This document shows positions 42,842 through 53,181 of a stretch of DNA of 61,184 bases, piece by piece. Where the stretch lies: assembly GCF_025147465.1 (NCBI RefSeq), contig NZ_JALXOZ010000014.1, forward strand, positions 1-61,184, written 5' to 3'. The notes under the pieces were generated by a model. It was not told the origin of the DNA. It searched no databases and saw nothing but the letters and a program-made list of their open reading frames with translations. Numbering within the stretch: position 1 is the stretch's first letter; the number at the start of each line of letters is the position of its first letter. The translations under genes were made by a program, and so were the position numbers. The DNA comes from Dermabacter sp. p3-SID358. Lineage in GTDB: Bacteria > Actinomycetota > Actinomycetes > Actinomycetales > Dermabacteraceae.

Positions 42842-43978
42842 ATGCATATTGATACCCGGGCCATTCTCGCGCCGCGCAAAAGCGAGTTTGGGGCGGTAGT
42901 GCCGCCCGTCCACCTCTCCTCGACCTTTGAACTCGATATCGACTCGGTGAGCGGTGACTACGCCTATCAACGCGGCTCGAACCCTTCGCGCGCCGACCTC
43001 GAGTCGGTCATCGCGAGCCTCGAGGAAGCGAAACACGGATTCGCTTTTGCGACCGGGATGGCCGCAGTGAGTTCGGTTTTCAGCCTCTTGAGCCCGGGTG
43101 ACGAAGTGCTCTTTTCATCCAACGTGTATGGCGGCACTTTCCGCTACGTCGAAAAGATCTTCCCTCGCGCTGGCTTGACGGGCACGTTCTTCGACGACCT
43201 CGGTTCTATTACGAGCGAAGACCTGAGCGAGAACACGCGCATGATCTTCGTCGAAACACCCGGCAACCCCACGCTTCGCGTCGTCGATATCGAGCGCCTC
43301 GCGAAGCTCGCCCACGCGCACGGCGCTCTCCTCGTCATCGACAACACATTCATGACCGCGGTCCTCCAGCGACCCCTCGACTTCGGCGCGGACCTCGTCG
43401 TTCAGTCCGCGACCAAATTCCTCGGCGGCCACAGCGACCTCCTTGCGGGTGCTGTCACGACGAATGATGACGAGCTCGCCGAGAACATTCGTCTCAGCCA
43501 GAAGGTCTTCGGCGGCGTACTCGAACCATTGACCTCTTTCCGGCTTCTCCAGGCCATCAAGACTCTTCCGCTGCGCATCGCCCGTCAGCAAGAAAACGCT
43601 GAGAAGCTCGTCGCCTTCTTGAGCGATCACCCCGCAGTCCAGACGGTGCTCTCAGCCGGGTCCTTCAGCGAGGCTGAACGGGAGGTGCACGAGCGTCAAG
43701 CCCAAGGTATCGGCGCCGTCTTCTCATTCGAACTCGCGCAAGGCTACGACCTCAAGAAGTTCCTCCATGCGCTCGAAATCCCCTCGTTCGCCGTGAGTCT
43801 CGGAGGAGTCGAATCGCTTCTGTCGATCCCGGCGACGATGAGCCACGACGGCATGACGCAAGCCGCACGCGACCGTGCTGGCATCACCGATGGCCTCGTG
43901 CGCTTCAGTGCGGGCATCGAGAATATCGACGACCTCCTGGCTGACTTTGCCAAGGCGCTCGACGCCGCGCAGAAGTAG
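42842..43978 (+). CDS. Trans-sulfuration PLP enzyme (cystathionine gamma-lyase/synthase family)
   Basis: 378 residues, ATG 42842 with GGAG 6 bases before; an in-frame ATG at 42821 has no ribosome site. Cys/Met metabolism PLP family: YQRGSNPSRADLESVIASLE, FATGMAAVSSVFSLL, VETPGNPTLRVVDI and the PLP lysine in VQSATKFLGGHSDLLAGAV; GGVESLLSIPATMSH closes the active site. Could be cystathionine gamma-synthase, beta- or gamma-lyase; motifs do not separate these. Lies 35 bases before a polar amino-acid ABC importer, suggesting cystine or methionine supply. Confidence 0.9.
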   Translation: MHIDTRAILAPRKSEFGAVVPPVHLSSTFELDIDSVSGDYAYQRGSNPSRADLESVIASLEEAKHGFAFATGMAAVSSVFSLLSPGDEVLFSSNVYGGTFRYVEKIFPRAGLTGTFFDDLGSITSEDLSENTRMIFVETPGNPTLRVVDIERLAKLAHAHGALLVIDNTFMTAVLQRPLDFGADLVVQSATKFLGGHSDLLAGAVTTNDDELAENIRLSQKVFGGVLEPLTSFRLLQAIKTLPLRIARQQENAEKLVAFLSDHPAVQTVLSAGSFSEAEREVHERQAQGIGAVFSFELAQGYDLKKFLHALEIPSFAVSLGGVESLLSIPATMSHDGMTQAARDRAGITDGLVRFSAGIENIDDLLADFAKALDAAQK

Positions 43979-44013
43979 CCACTTTCCCCATCACTCTCAT
44001 AAAGGAGCTCACT

Positions 44014-44817
44014 ATGTCTCGTTCCATTTCGCGCCGCTCAATCCTTGCGACCTCCGGCATTTCTGCTGCCGCCCTGGCCCTTGCCGCATGCGGCTCGTCC
44101 GATGGTGGAAAGCAGGCCGGTGGCTCGGGCTCCGCAGAGGGCGTGCTCAAGGTTGGTGTTGAGGGCGTGTACAAGCCGTACAACTTCCACGATGACTCGG
44201 GGAAGCTTGTGGGCTTCGAGATCGACATCGTCGAGGCGATCGCCGAGAAGATCGGCAAGAAGGTCCAATACGTCGAGGCGAAATGGGACAGCTTGCTTGC
44301 TGGCCTCGATGCCGGGCAGTACGACCTCGTCATGAACAACGTCGCCGTGACCGATGAGCGCAAGAAAGCTTTTGACCTTACTGTTCCCTATGCACAGACC
44401 CAGGGTCGCCTTGGCGTCCCGGAGGGCTCGGACATCACGTCTCTCGCCGATGTCAAGGGGCGCCGCGCGGCGCAGACGACCACCTCAAACTGGGGGCAGG
44501 TCATGACGGACGCGGGGGCCGAAATTGTCGCATCCCCGGGCTTCGCCGAATCGGTCGAACTTGTGTCCAGCGGCCGAGCCGACGTCACGGCGAACGAGGT
44601 CGTTGCGTTCGACACCTATCTTGAGGAACACCCCGACGCGCCGATCAAGGTCCTGGACGAGAAGCTTGAAACCGAGGTTCTTATCGCCGGGGCGCTCAAG
44701 AAGGGCAGTCCTCTCACCGAGAAGATCAACGAGGCTATTACCGAGCTCCTCGACGATGGCACGATCGCAAAGATCGACAAGGACTGGCTCGGGCTTGACC
44801 TCACTCCCAAGAACTAA
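44014..44817 (+). CDS. Polar amino-acid (probably cystine) binding lipoprotein
   Basis: 267 residues, ATG 44014 with AAGGAG upstream. Lipoprotein signal with SRRSILATSGISAAALALAAC; lipobox LAAC, Cys29. Family 3 solute-binding fold: LKVGVEGVYKPYNFHDDSGKLVGFEIDIVEAIAEKIG, then YDLVMNNVAVTDERKKAFDLTVPY. TTSNWGQ and the neighbouring trans-sulfuration gene make cystine the favoured ligand. First of three importer genes. Confidence 0.88.
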   Translation: MSRSISRRSILATSGISAAALALAACGSSDGGKQAGGSGSAEGVLKVGVEGVYKPYNFHDDSGKLVGFEIDIVEAIAEKIGKKVQYVEAKWDSLLAGLDAGQYDLVMNNVAVTDERKKAFDLTVPYAQTQGRLGVPEGSDITSLADVKGRRAAQTTTSNWGQVMTDAGAEIVASPGFAESVELVSSGRADVTANEVVAFDTYLEEHPDAPIKVLDEKLETEVLIAGALKKGSPLTEKINEAITELLDDGTIAKIDKDWLGLDLTPKN

Positions 44818-44838
44818 GCGCCCCACGGAGATTCCCTC

Positions 44839-45525
44839 GTGAATATTGATTTTTCGCGAGCCCTAGAGGTGTGGGCAGGGGCGATTGGCCCCATGCTCCT
44901 CGCGACCCTCAAGGTCACGATTCCGCTCTCGCTCATCGCTTTTGCGATCGCCCTCGTGCTGGCCATCATCACGGCCAGCGCGAGACTTTCGCGTTTCCGT
45001 CCGCTCAAGGCGATCGCGTGGCTGTACGTGTGGGTGTTTCGCGGAACGCCTCTGCTCGTGCAGCTCTTCATCGTGTTTTACGGACTACCGAAGCTCGTCC
45101 CATCGCTCGTGCTCGACCCGTGGACTGCGGCCGTCGGAACCCTCGCCCTGAACAGTGGGGCCTACGCTTCCGAGGCGGTGCGCGCGTCAATCCTCTCAAT
45201 CCCGCGCGGTCAGTTCGAGGCGGCGGCGACGCTCGATCTCGATCGCCGCACGACGTTCCTCAGGGTGATTGCCCCGCAGGCTTTCCGCATTGCGCTCCCA
45301 CCGCTCAGCAATGACTTCATTGACCTCGTGAAGGGCACGAGCCTCGTCTCGACGATTACGCTGCTCGACATGTTCATGGTGGCGCAGCAGCGAGCTGCCG
45401 CAACGTTCGAGCCGTTCTACCTCTACGTCCTCGTAGCGGCGATTTACCTTGTTCTTATTTCCGTGTTGAGTCTCGTGCAGGCGTGGCTAGAAAAGAAAGC
45501 GAGCGTGTACGTTGAGCGCGACTGA
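44839..45525 (+). CDS. Polar amino-acid ABC importer permease
   Basis: 228 residues, GTG 44839 with GGAG 8 bases upstream. HisM/TcyB type: WLYVWVFRGTPLLVQLFIVFYGLPKL, NSGAYASEAVRASILSIPRGQFEAA and the coupling loop ending RVIAPQAFRIALPPLSNDFIDLVKGTSL. About five spans. Its end overlaps the ATPase gene start by 14 bases. Confidence 0.94.
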   Translation: MNIDFSRALEVWAGAIGPMLLATLKVTIPLSLIAFAIALVLAIITASARLSRFRPLKAIAWLYVWVFRGTPLLVQLFIVFYGLPKLVPSLVLDPWTAAVGTLALNSGAYASEAVRASILSIPRGQFEAAATLDLDRRTTFLRVIAPQAFRIALPPLSNDFIDLVKGTSLVSTITLLDMFMVAQQRAAATFEPFYLYVLVAAIYLVLISVLSLVQAWLEKKASVYVERD

Positions 45526-46300
45526 GACCTCTGCTGACCTCAATGCGGGTGAGGCGCGCAGCCCACTGAGGCTGCGCTCGATCACGAAGCGTTTTGGTGC
45601 GCTTACCGCACTCGATCACATCGACCTTGACATCGAGCCGGGGCGCACGACCGTTCTGCTCGGCCCCTCGGGCTCGGGTAAATCCACGCTTTTGCGTTCC
45701 ATCAACCTGCTCGAAAAGCCGGATGAGGGCACGCTTGATTTCGGAAGTGGCCCGATAGACGTGAGCGGCAAGCTTTCGGATCAGAAGGTCCGCGAAATCA
45801 GGCGTCACTCGACCATGGTGTTCCAGCAGTTCAACCTGTTTCCGCACCTCACGGCTCTTGAGAACGTGACGCTTGCGCCGATCACGTCGCGCGGGATGTC
45901 GAAGGCCCACGCGCGTGAGCTGGGTATTCGCGCCCTCGAGCGCGTGGGGCTTGCGGACAAGATTGACGCCTATCCCGCGCGGCTATCTGGCGGTCAGCAG
46001 CAGCGGGTTGCAATTGCCCGCGCTCTTGCGTTGAGTACCGACTATCTCCTGTTCGACGAACCGACGTCTGCGCTTGATCCGGAGCTTGCCGCCGAGGTTA
46101 TCGCGGTGCTCTCGTCTCTCGCGAGCGAGCACCGCACCCTCGTCGTTGTGACGCATTCGCTCCAGTTTGCGCGAAGCGTTGCCGACCGCGTCGTGTTTCT
46201 TGAGGAAGGAAAGATCCTCTTCGACGGCGATCCCGAACACTTCTTCAACTCTGAGGATGAGCGCCTCAAGCGTTTTGTGAGCGTCGTGGGGTCCGTCTAG
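45512..46300 (+). CDS. Polar amino-acid ABC importer ATPase
   Basis: 262 residues, TTG start within the permease gene. LRLRSITKRFGALTALDHIDLD leads into P-loop GPSGSGKST, Q-loop VFQQFNLFPHLTALENV, signature LSGGQQQRVAIARAL, Walker B YLLFDEPTSALDPEL and switch VVVTHSLQFA. GlnQ/TcyC type. Last gene of the sulfur amino-acid run; no clear terminator in the 47 bases to the convergent methyltransferase gene. Confidence 0.94.
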   Translation: MSATETSADLNAGEARSPLRLRSITKRFGALTALDHIDLDIEPGRTTVLLGPSGSGKSTLLRSINLLEKPDEGTLDFGSGPIDVSGKLSDQKVREIRRHSTMVFQQFNLFPHLTALENVTLAPITSRGMSKAHARELGIRALERVGLADKIDAYPARLSGGQQQRVAIARALALSTDYLLFDEPTSALDPELAAEVIAVLSSLASEHRTLVVVTHSLQFARSVADRVVFLEEGKILFDGDPEHFFNSEDERLKRFVSVVGSV

Positions 46301-46347
46301 GAGTTCGAAACGGTAGGGGAGAGGCCGACGGTTGCCATTTCGCGGCG

Positions 46348-46908
46348 TCACGCACGTGGCGCGTCGCCCTCCTCGAGTGCGAGCAGGAAACGCTTTTTCT
46401 CGATCCCGCCGCTATAGCCGCCGAGGCTGCCGTCGGATTTTATGACTCTGTGGCACGGGACCACGATCGGGAGGGGATTTGTGCCGCACGCCGTGCCCAC
46501 TGCGCGCACCGCTTTGGGGTTGCCGGCGCGCTCTGCGATCCACCTGTAGCTTTGCTGCTCGCCGAAGCCGATCTGTTCGATTGCCTCATGCACCGTGCGG
46601 CGAAACCCCTGGGAAAGGGAGCGGTCGAGCGGGAAGCTGAAGGTCCGACGGTTGCCGTCGAGAAAGTCGAGGATCTGATCCTTAGCCGCGCTAAGCACCT
46701 CGTGGGGCTCGAATGCGGGTGCCTGAGCTGAGGCGTGCGCGGCTTTGCAAAGCTGGGCTTCGGTGAGGGCTTTGGTGGCCGTGACGTCGTCACTATCGAA
46801 GGCGATCCGCACGAGGCCTCGCTCGGTTGCGGCGAGCGTGAGCGCCCCGAGCGGGGAGGCGATTTCCGTGAATTCGAGCGTGAGCGGAGCTGCGCAGTGG
46901 GTGGGCAT
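46348..46908 (-). CDS. ogt: Methylated-DNA-[protein]-cysteine S-methyltransferase
   Basis: 186 residues from ATG 46908; a longer in-frame opening upstream reaches into the dnaK control region and is rejected. Suicide DNA repair protein taking the alkyl group off O6-alkylguanine. Acceptor Cys152 lies in VVPCHRVIKSDGSLGGYSGG; the Arg finger segment is AVRAVGTACGTNPLPI and the helix-turn-helix part begins GFRRTVHEAI. Single domain with an N-terminal Ogt-like part; no Ada domain. Confidence 0.93.
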   Translation of the reverse strand: MPTHCAAPLTLEFTEIASPLGALTLAATERGLVRIAFDSDDVTATKALTEAQLCKAAHASAQAPAFEPHEVLSAAKDQILDFLDGNRRTFSFPLDRSLSQGFRRTVHEAIEQIGFGEQQSYRWIAERAGNPKAVRAVGTACGTNPLPIVVPCHRVIKSDGSLGGYSGGIEKKRFLLALEEGDAPRA

Positions 46909-47058
46909 GGCCGTATCTTTCTGGTGCTCGAAGGTGGGTGAAGCTGCTGTGGTGATTGTGACACGTGTGCCTTGGAACCCTTTTATGGGCGCAAGTGCGC
47001 ACAAAATGTGACGTGAGGCATATGTAGAAATCTGTGGAATAAGCTCGCCAGTAGAAGA

Positions 47059-47085
47059 GTTGAGCCTAATGAACTCAAGTTGAGT
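47059..47085. promoter_or_regulatory. HAIR element, HspR operator
   Basis: GTTGAGC-N7-ACTCAAG (47059-47079) matches the consensus CTTGAGT-N7-ACTCAAG with two differences in the left half. One base later a further half-site, TTGAGT (47080-47085), makes a second, tight palindrome ACTCAA-G-TTGAGT. HspR is encoded at the end of this operon, giving the known feedback loop with DnaK as co-repressor. Confidence 0.85.
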
Positions 47086-47095
47086 GATACGTCGA

Positions 47096-47125
47096 TTGAC
47101 AACCCAACTTCGGGGAGCGTTGACT
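47096..47125 (+). promoter_or_regulatory. Probable promoter of the dnaK operon
   Basis: Perfect TTGACA (47096-47101), 18 bases, then TTGACT (47120-47125), just downstream of the HAIR element. The -10 is imperfect. Leaves an 80-base leader before dnaK. Confidence 0.5.
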
Positions 47126-47210
47126 AATCGCGTTCTTGAGCACAGCCAAGTTGATAGCGGTGCGGCCACCACAGGAATCCACCGGTCGCACACGCGGAAG
47201 GAGAACACTT

Positions 47211-49069
<1,859 letters not shown>

Positions 49070-49073
<4 letters not shown>

Positions 49074-49720
49074 GCGAGAACGACAAACCGTTCACGTTCA
49101 CCGATAAGCGCACGTCCACGAAAGGCGAGGAGCCAGAAATGAACGAGCAGCACGATGGCGGCGCGCCGGAGGAAGCCTCGGCGCCCGCCACGGACACCCC
49201 CGAAAACGCCGAGACCCCTGCGAGCGGTGAAGAGGTCGACGATCTCTCCGCCGAAGCGGGAGCCCTCTACGACGGCGCGGTCGCTGAGACCGAAGCGCTC
49301 AAGGCGAAGGTCACCGAGCTCGAAGAGCAGCTCAAGCGCGACCAGGCCGAGTACGTGAACTCGCGTAGGCGCATCGAACAGAGCGCCGTCGTGGGCCAGC
49401 AGCAGGCCGTCGCGAAGGTTCTCACCTCGCTCTTGAGCGTGCTCGACGACATCGAGCTTGCTCGCCAGCACGGCGACATCACCGAGGGCACACCGTTCGC
49501 GTCGATCACGACGAAGCTCGAGGAAGCGCTCGGCGCGCACGGCCTCACGCGTTTCGGTGAGAAAGGCGAGGAGTTCGACCCCGAGAAGCACGAGGCGCTC
49601 ATGCACTCGAGCAGCGAGGAGGCCGAAAAAACGAGCCTCGACGTCATCATGCAGCCCGGCTACATGATGGGTGAGCGCGTCCTGCGCCCGGCACGCGTGG
49701 GAACCGTCGGCCCGAATTAA
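49070..49720 (+). CDS. grpE: Nucleotide exchange factor GrpE
   Basis: 216 residues if GTG 49070 is used; this overlaps the dnaK stop (GTGA) and keeps the FTFTDKR segment, which I recall from other actinobacterial GrpE starts. ATG 49139 with AGGAG upstream is an alternative. Acidic lead, long coiled coil (about 75-130: [21 protein letters not shown]), then the beta domain ending [19 protein letters not shown]. Releases ADP from DnaK. Confidence 0.94.
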
Positions 49721-49728
49721 CGCGAGGT

Positions 49729-49826
49729 AAGCGTCGGCCCCAAAGCGTGCCCACCCGGGTGCGTGCGGAAGTCCGACGCTTCCCTCCATACCGCGAGGCG
49801 GCGGGAACACCAACCCGCCGCCTCGC
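49729..49826 (+). terminator. Two strong hairpins between grpE and dnaJ
   Basis: First: AAGCGTCGG (49729-49737) with CCGACGCTT (49773-49781). Second: a perfect 13-bp stem, GCGAGGCGGCGGG (49793-49805) with its complement (49814-49826), loop of 8. No T-tract follows. They could terminate part of the transcripts or protect the dnaK-grpE message. Confidence 0.6.
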
Positions 49827-49859
49827 TCCATTGATCACGACTTTTCACGAGGAGACACC

Positions 49860-50864
49860 ATGAGCCAGCAAGAGTGGCTGAGCAAGGATTTCTATAAGAT
49901 CCTCGGCGTCTCCCAGGACGCCTCCGCAGCAGAGATTAAGAAGGCCTATCGCAAGAAGGCGAAGGAGCTGCATCCGGACAGGCATCCCGGGGATGCCAAA
50001 GCAGAAGAGCGCTTCAAGGAAGTAGGCGAGGCCTACTCGATCCTGAACGACGCTGAGCAGCGCAAGCAATACGACGCGATCCGCGCGATGGGCGCGGGCG
50101 GCGCTCGATTCGCCTCGGGGCCCGGAGGTGCCTCGAGCGGCGGATTCGAGGACCTCTTCGGTGCCTTTACCGGCGGCGGAGGCTTCGGCGGTGGCGCGGG
50201 CGGTGTCAATATCGAGGACATCATGGGGATGTTCGGCGGTGGCGGCTTTAGCGGCGCCAGTGGCGCGGGCCGTGCTGGGTTCTCACCCAATGGCGGCTTC
50301 GGTCGCCAAGCACCTCAAAAGGGTGCGGATGTCACCGCGAGCGTGAAGCTGAGCTTCCGCGACGCCGTGCTCGGGACCGAGGTGTCGTTCAGCGCGGCTG
50401 GGCGGAACATCACGACGCGCATCCCCGCGGGCGTGCACGACGGGCAAAAGATCCGCCTCAGGGGCAAAGGGCAGGCGTCGGCGAGTGGTGGTGCTCCCGG
50501 CGACCTCATGCTGACCGCCCACGTTGCACCCCACCCGCTCTACACCATGGATGGGGCCAACCTTCGCGTTGAAATTCCCATCACCGCCTCGGAGGCAGCA
50601 TTCGGTGCGAAGGTGCGGGTGCCGCTTCTCGAAGGTGGGCACGTGACCATGAAGGTTCCCGCGGGCACTCCTGCGGGGCGTACCCTCCGCGCAAAGGGGA
50701 AGGGCGTGCGCACGAAGAAGGGCGAGGGCGATCTACTCGTCACTCTCACGATCGCGCTACCCAATACGCTGGACGAGAATGCCGAAAAGGCGCTTCGCGA
50801 CTTTGCCGAGGCCACGAGTGACTTCAATCCCCGGGCAGATCTTGCGGAGCTTGCCGCCAAGTAA
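49860..50864 (+). CDS. dnaJ: J-domain chaperone (DnaJ, type without zinc finger)
   Basis: 334 residues, ATG 49860 with GAGGAG upstream. J domain KDFYKILGVSQDASAAEIKKAYRK with the HPD motif (LHPDRHPGD), then a Gly/Phe-rich linker (about 78-150), then two beta-sandwich substrate domains (KGADVTASVKLSFRDAVLG to LTIALPNTL). The four CxxCxGxG repeats of DnaJ proper are absent, so this is a CbpA-like class although it sits in the dnaK operon. Confidence 0.93.
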   Translation: MSQQEWLSKDFYKILGVSQDASAAEIKKAYRKKAKELHPDRHPGDAKAEERFKEVGEAYSILNDAEQRKQYDAIRAMGAGGARFASGPGGASSGGFEDLFGAFTGGGGFGGGAGGVNIEDIMGMFGGGGFSGASGAGRAGFSPNGGFGRQAPQKGADVTASVKLSFRDAVLGTEVSFSAAGRNITTRIPAGVHDGQKIRLRGKGQASASGGAPGDLMLTAHVAPHPLYTMDGANLRVEIPITASEAAFGAKVRVPLLEGGHVTMKVPAGTPAGRTLRAKGKGVRTKKGEGDLLVTLTIALPNTLDENAEKALRDFAEATSDFNPRADLAELAAK

Positions 50865-50896
50865 CTGCAGATGGTTCGACGACGAGAGGAGGAGAC

Positions 50897-51334
50897 ATGG
50901 CGCAGTCACGATTCGATGAACACGCGGGCGTCTTCGTCATCTCGGTCGCGGCCGAACTCACGGGCATGCACCCGCAGACCCTGCGCACCTACGACCGCCT
51001 CGGGATCGTCTCGCCACAGCGAACCCGAGGGCGGGGGAGGCGCTATAGCGCGTGGAATATTGCGCAGCTTCGGCAAGTTCAGGCGCTCTCTCAGGAAGAA
51101 GGCATCAACCTTGCGGGCATTAAGCGCATCCTCGAGCTGCAAAACGAGGTCGAGAGGCTTCGCGCCGAACTCGACGAGGTGACAGAGGAGCGCGATGAAC
51201 AGCGCCGCCGCGATAGCCGCATCTTCGCGACTTCGCAAACTGGCGAGGTCGAGGCGATTCGCCGCGGCCAAAGGCCGAGGCGTCGCCAGGCGGGAGCGCT
51301 CGTCGTGTGGAGGCCGGGAGGCGCCTCTCGCTAG
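50897..51334 (+). CDS. hspR: Heat-shock repressor HspR (MerR family)
   Basis: 145 residues, ATG 50897 with GGAGGAG upstream. MerR winged helix: VFVISVAAELTGMHPQTLRTYDRLGIVSPQRTRGRGRRYS, then a short coiled coil and a basic tail. Represses the dnaK operon through the HAIR element. Its last 4 bases overlap the end of the convergent glycosyltransferase gene. Confidence 0.96.
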   Translation: MAQSRFDEHAGVFVISVAAELTGMHPQTLRTYDRLGIVSPQRTRGRGRRYSAWNIAQLRQVQALSQEEGINLAGIKRILELQNEVERLRAELDEVTEERDEQRRRDSRIFATSQTGEVEAIRRGQRPRRRQAGALVVWRPGGASR

Positions 51335-52389
51335 CGCTTGAGGAGGCCCCTGTAGAACTCTCGCCACTGCTGTGCGACTGACCCCCGAGAATACCGAGCG
51401 GCGCCCTCGCGTGCAGCTTCCCGTGCCTTCGCGTATGCGTCTCGGGAGTCCTTGAGCCTCGTGAGTGCCTTGACGAAACCGTCGATCTCGCCCCGACCCG
51501 CCTGGACCCTCGTCGCATGGTCGAAAAGCACACCCTCGTAGTACACGAGATCGCGCACGACGATCGGGGTGTCGGTCGCCATGGCCTCGAGGATTGTCAT
51601 GGGGAAAAGCTCTTCATAGCTCGGCAAAAAGAAGGCATCGGCAGCATTGAAGCACTCATTCATCTCCTCGCGAGGGACGAGCCCGATGAGCTTGACGTTC
51701 GCGGGGAGATTCTCCTTAGCTTTCTTGATCTGCTCGTAGCCGCTCGTGATGCGCCCAAACGAGAAATCGCCCGCCCACACGAAGAGCGCCTCGGGCATCA
51801 CGCGCGCGACCTCGAGCAGGTCGAAGAAACCCTTGCGGGTTTGCAATTGCCCAGCACACATGACGACGAAGCGGCCTTCTTCCGCACCCCATGAGCGGCG
51901 TCGGCGCCCAGTTTTCTCGTCGCGGTCGAGGGGATGGAATTGCTCTTCGGAGACGAAATTGGGAATGAACGTAATCGTGGAGGGATCGAAGCCGTACTGG
52001 TTTTCGAGTGCCGTGATGAACCACGGGTTGACCGTCACGAGTGCATCAGCTGCGCGGTAGAAATTGAGCATGTAGCGGTAAAACGCCCAGCGCGCAGGCT
52101 TCGGCATCGCGATCGAGTCGTCGACAGTTTCAGGGATGAAATGGACGTGGGCGAGGGTTGCTCCGTGTCGCTTCGCGAACGGAATCGCGGCCCGGTATTC
52201 GGGGTTGATCGAATGGAAGTGGTTGATGTCGCCGAAGTTGCCGAGTCGCGCGCGAGGAAGAACATCGAACTCATTGCCGAGCTCGGCGCTTATGAGCGCC
52301 ACTTGCTCGAGATAGGCGCTTCCCACGCCCTGGCCCGCGACGGAATCAGCTTTGGAGAACGCATGAATGCTGGGTTTGGTGATAGACAT
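51331..52389 (-). CDS. Glycosyltransferase family 4 (glycolipid type)
   Basis: 352 residues, ATG 52389. GT-B fold: short N-terminal domain with DINHFHSINPEY and AHVHFIPET; C-terminal nucleotide-sugar site with CAGQLQTRKGFFDLLEVARVMP and acidic loop PSYEELFPMTILEAMATDTPIV (the E-x7-E motif). Resembles enzymes that add the second sugar to diacylglycerol. It ends the three-gene set with the VTT protein and the other GT4; 6 bases separate it from the VTT gene. Confidence 0.85.
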   Translation of the reverse strand: MSITKPSIHAFSKADSVAGQGVGSAYLEQVALISAELGNEFDVLPRARLGNFGDINHFHSINPEYRAAIPFAKRHGATLAHVHFIPETVDDSIAMPKPARWAFYRYMLNFYRAADALVTVNPWFITALENQYGFDPSTITFIPNFVSEEQFHPLDRDEKTGRRRRSWGAEEGRFVVMCAGQLQTRKGFFDLLEVARVMPEALFVWAGDFSFGRITSGYEQIKKAKENLPANVKLIGLVPREEMNECFNAADAFFLPSYEELFPMTILEAMATDTPIVVRDLVYYEGVLFDHATRVQAGRGEIDGFVKALTRLKDSRDAYAKAREAAREGAARYSRGSVAQQWREFYRGLLKR

Positions 52390-52395
52390 GCGCGT

Positions 52396-53181
52396 TTACC
52401 AGGGAAGGAATCGCGTGACGAGGGCGCTAATGCCCAGGCCATACGCGACAAGGGTGGGAATCTTCCCGAGCAGGATGATCCACGTGTACGTTGAGAACTT
52501 CATCTTCGTGGTTCCCGCCAGGTAGCACAGGAGGTCGTCGGGGGCGATGGGGAGCACGATCGCGGCGGCGAAGGCCGTGGTAAAGCCAGGCTTGCGCGTC
52601 CAGCCAAGATACTTCTCGATCGTTTTCTCGCTGAACATCGCCTCGATAAGGGCCATGCCCACCTGGCGCGCCACAATAAAGTTCGTGATCGAGCCCGCGC
52701 ACACCGCGATCCAGTTGTAGATCGTGCCTTCAATCGGCCCGAATAACACGGGCGCGGCGATGACGAGAAGGCCGGCGGGAATGATGGGGAACATGACCGA
52801 GGCGAAACTTGCAGCCATGAAACCGAGCGGGCCCCAAATGCCGAGCGAGTCGATATACGCCTGGAGGGATTCAAGCGATTCAAGAGTGCCGGTATGGATA
52901 CCCCACGCGACGAGCGCAATCGAAAAGGCGAGGCCCACGAATGGCATGACCTTGACCGCGATCTGAATGGCCTTCTTATGGGCCGTGACGCGTTCGGCTG
53001 CGTGCTCACCGAAGCGTGAATGGTGGGGTTCGTTCGCGGCTCCATCCTCGCGGCGTTCGACCGCCGGTGCGGAGTTGGTCCTTGACCGCTCAGTCGGTGT
53101 AAACGGGATCTTTTCGGCCCCCGGGAATGCGGGAGAGGAGGTCGTGGGGGGCGTGGTCGTGGTGTCCTCGTGTGCACTCAT
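52396..53181 (-). CDS. VTT/DedA-like membrane protein
   Basis: 261 residues, ATG 53181, overlapping the upstream glycosyltransferase stop by 4 bases. A 75-residue Ser/Thr/Pro-rich cytoplasmic lead is followed by about five spans. The core VMFPIIPAGLLVIAAPVLFGPIEGTIYNWIAVCAGSITNFIVARQVG and FAAAIVLPIAPDDLLCYLAG is the VTT (SNARE-associated/DedA) signature with its re-entrant loops. Such proteins include lipid scramblases, so it may flip the glycolipid made by the neighbours. Confidence 0.85.
   Translation of the reverse strand: MSAHEDTTTTPPTTSSPAFPGAEKIPFTPTERSRTNSAPAVERREDGAANEPHHSRFGEHAAERVTAHKKAIQIAVKVMPFVGLAFSIALVAWGIHTGTLESLESLQAYIDSLGIWGPLGFMAASFASVMFPIIPAGLLVIAAPVLFGPIEGTIYNWIAVCAGSITNFIVARQVGMALIEAMFSEKTIEKYLGWTRKPGFTTAFAAAIVLPIAPDDLLCYLAGTTKMKFSTYTWIILLGKIPTLVAYGLGISALVTRFLPW

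Larger units (their letters stand above)
46909..47210. other. Divergent control region of ogt and the dnaK operon
   Basis: 302 bases without a gene. The dnaK side holds the HspR operator and promoter given separately. The ogt side is AT-rich around 46980-47040; no convincing sigma-70 pair was found there. Confidence 0.5.
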
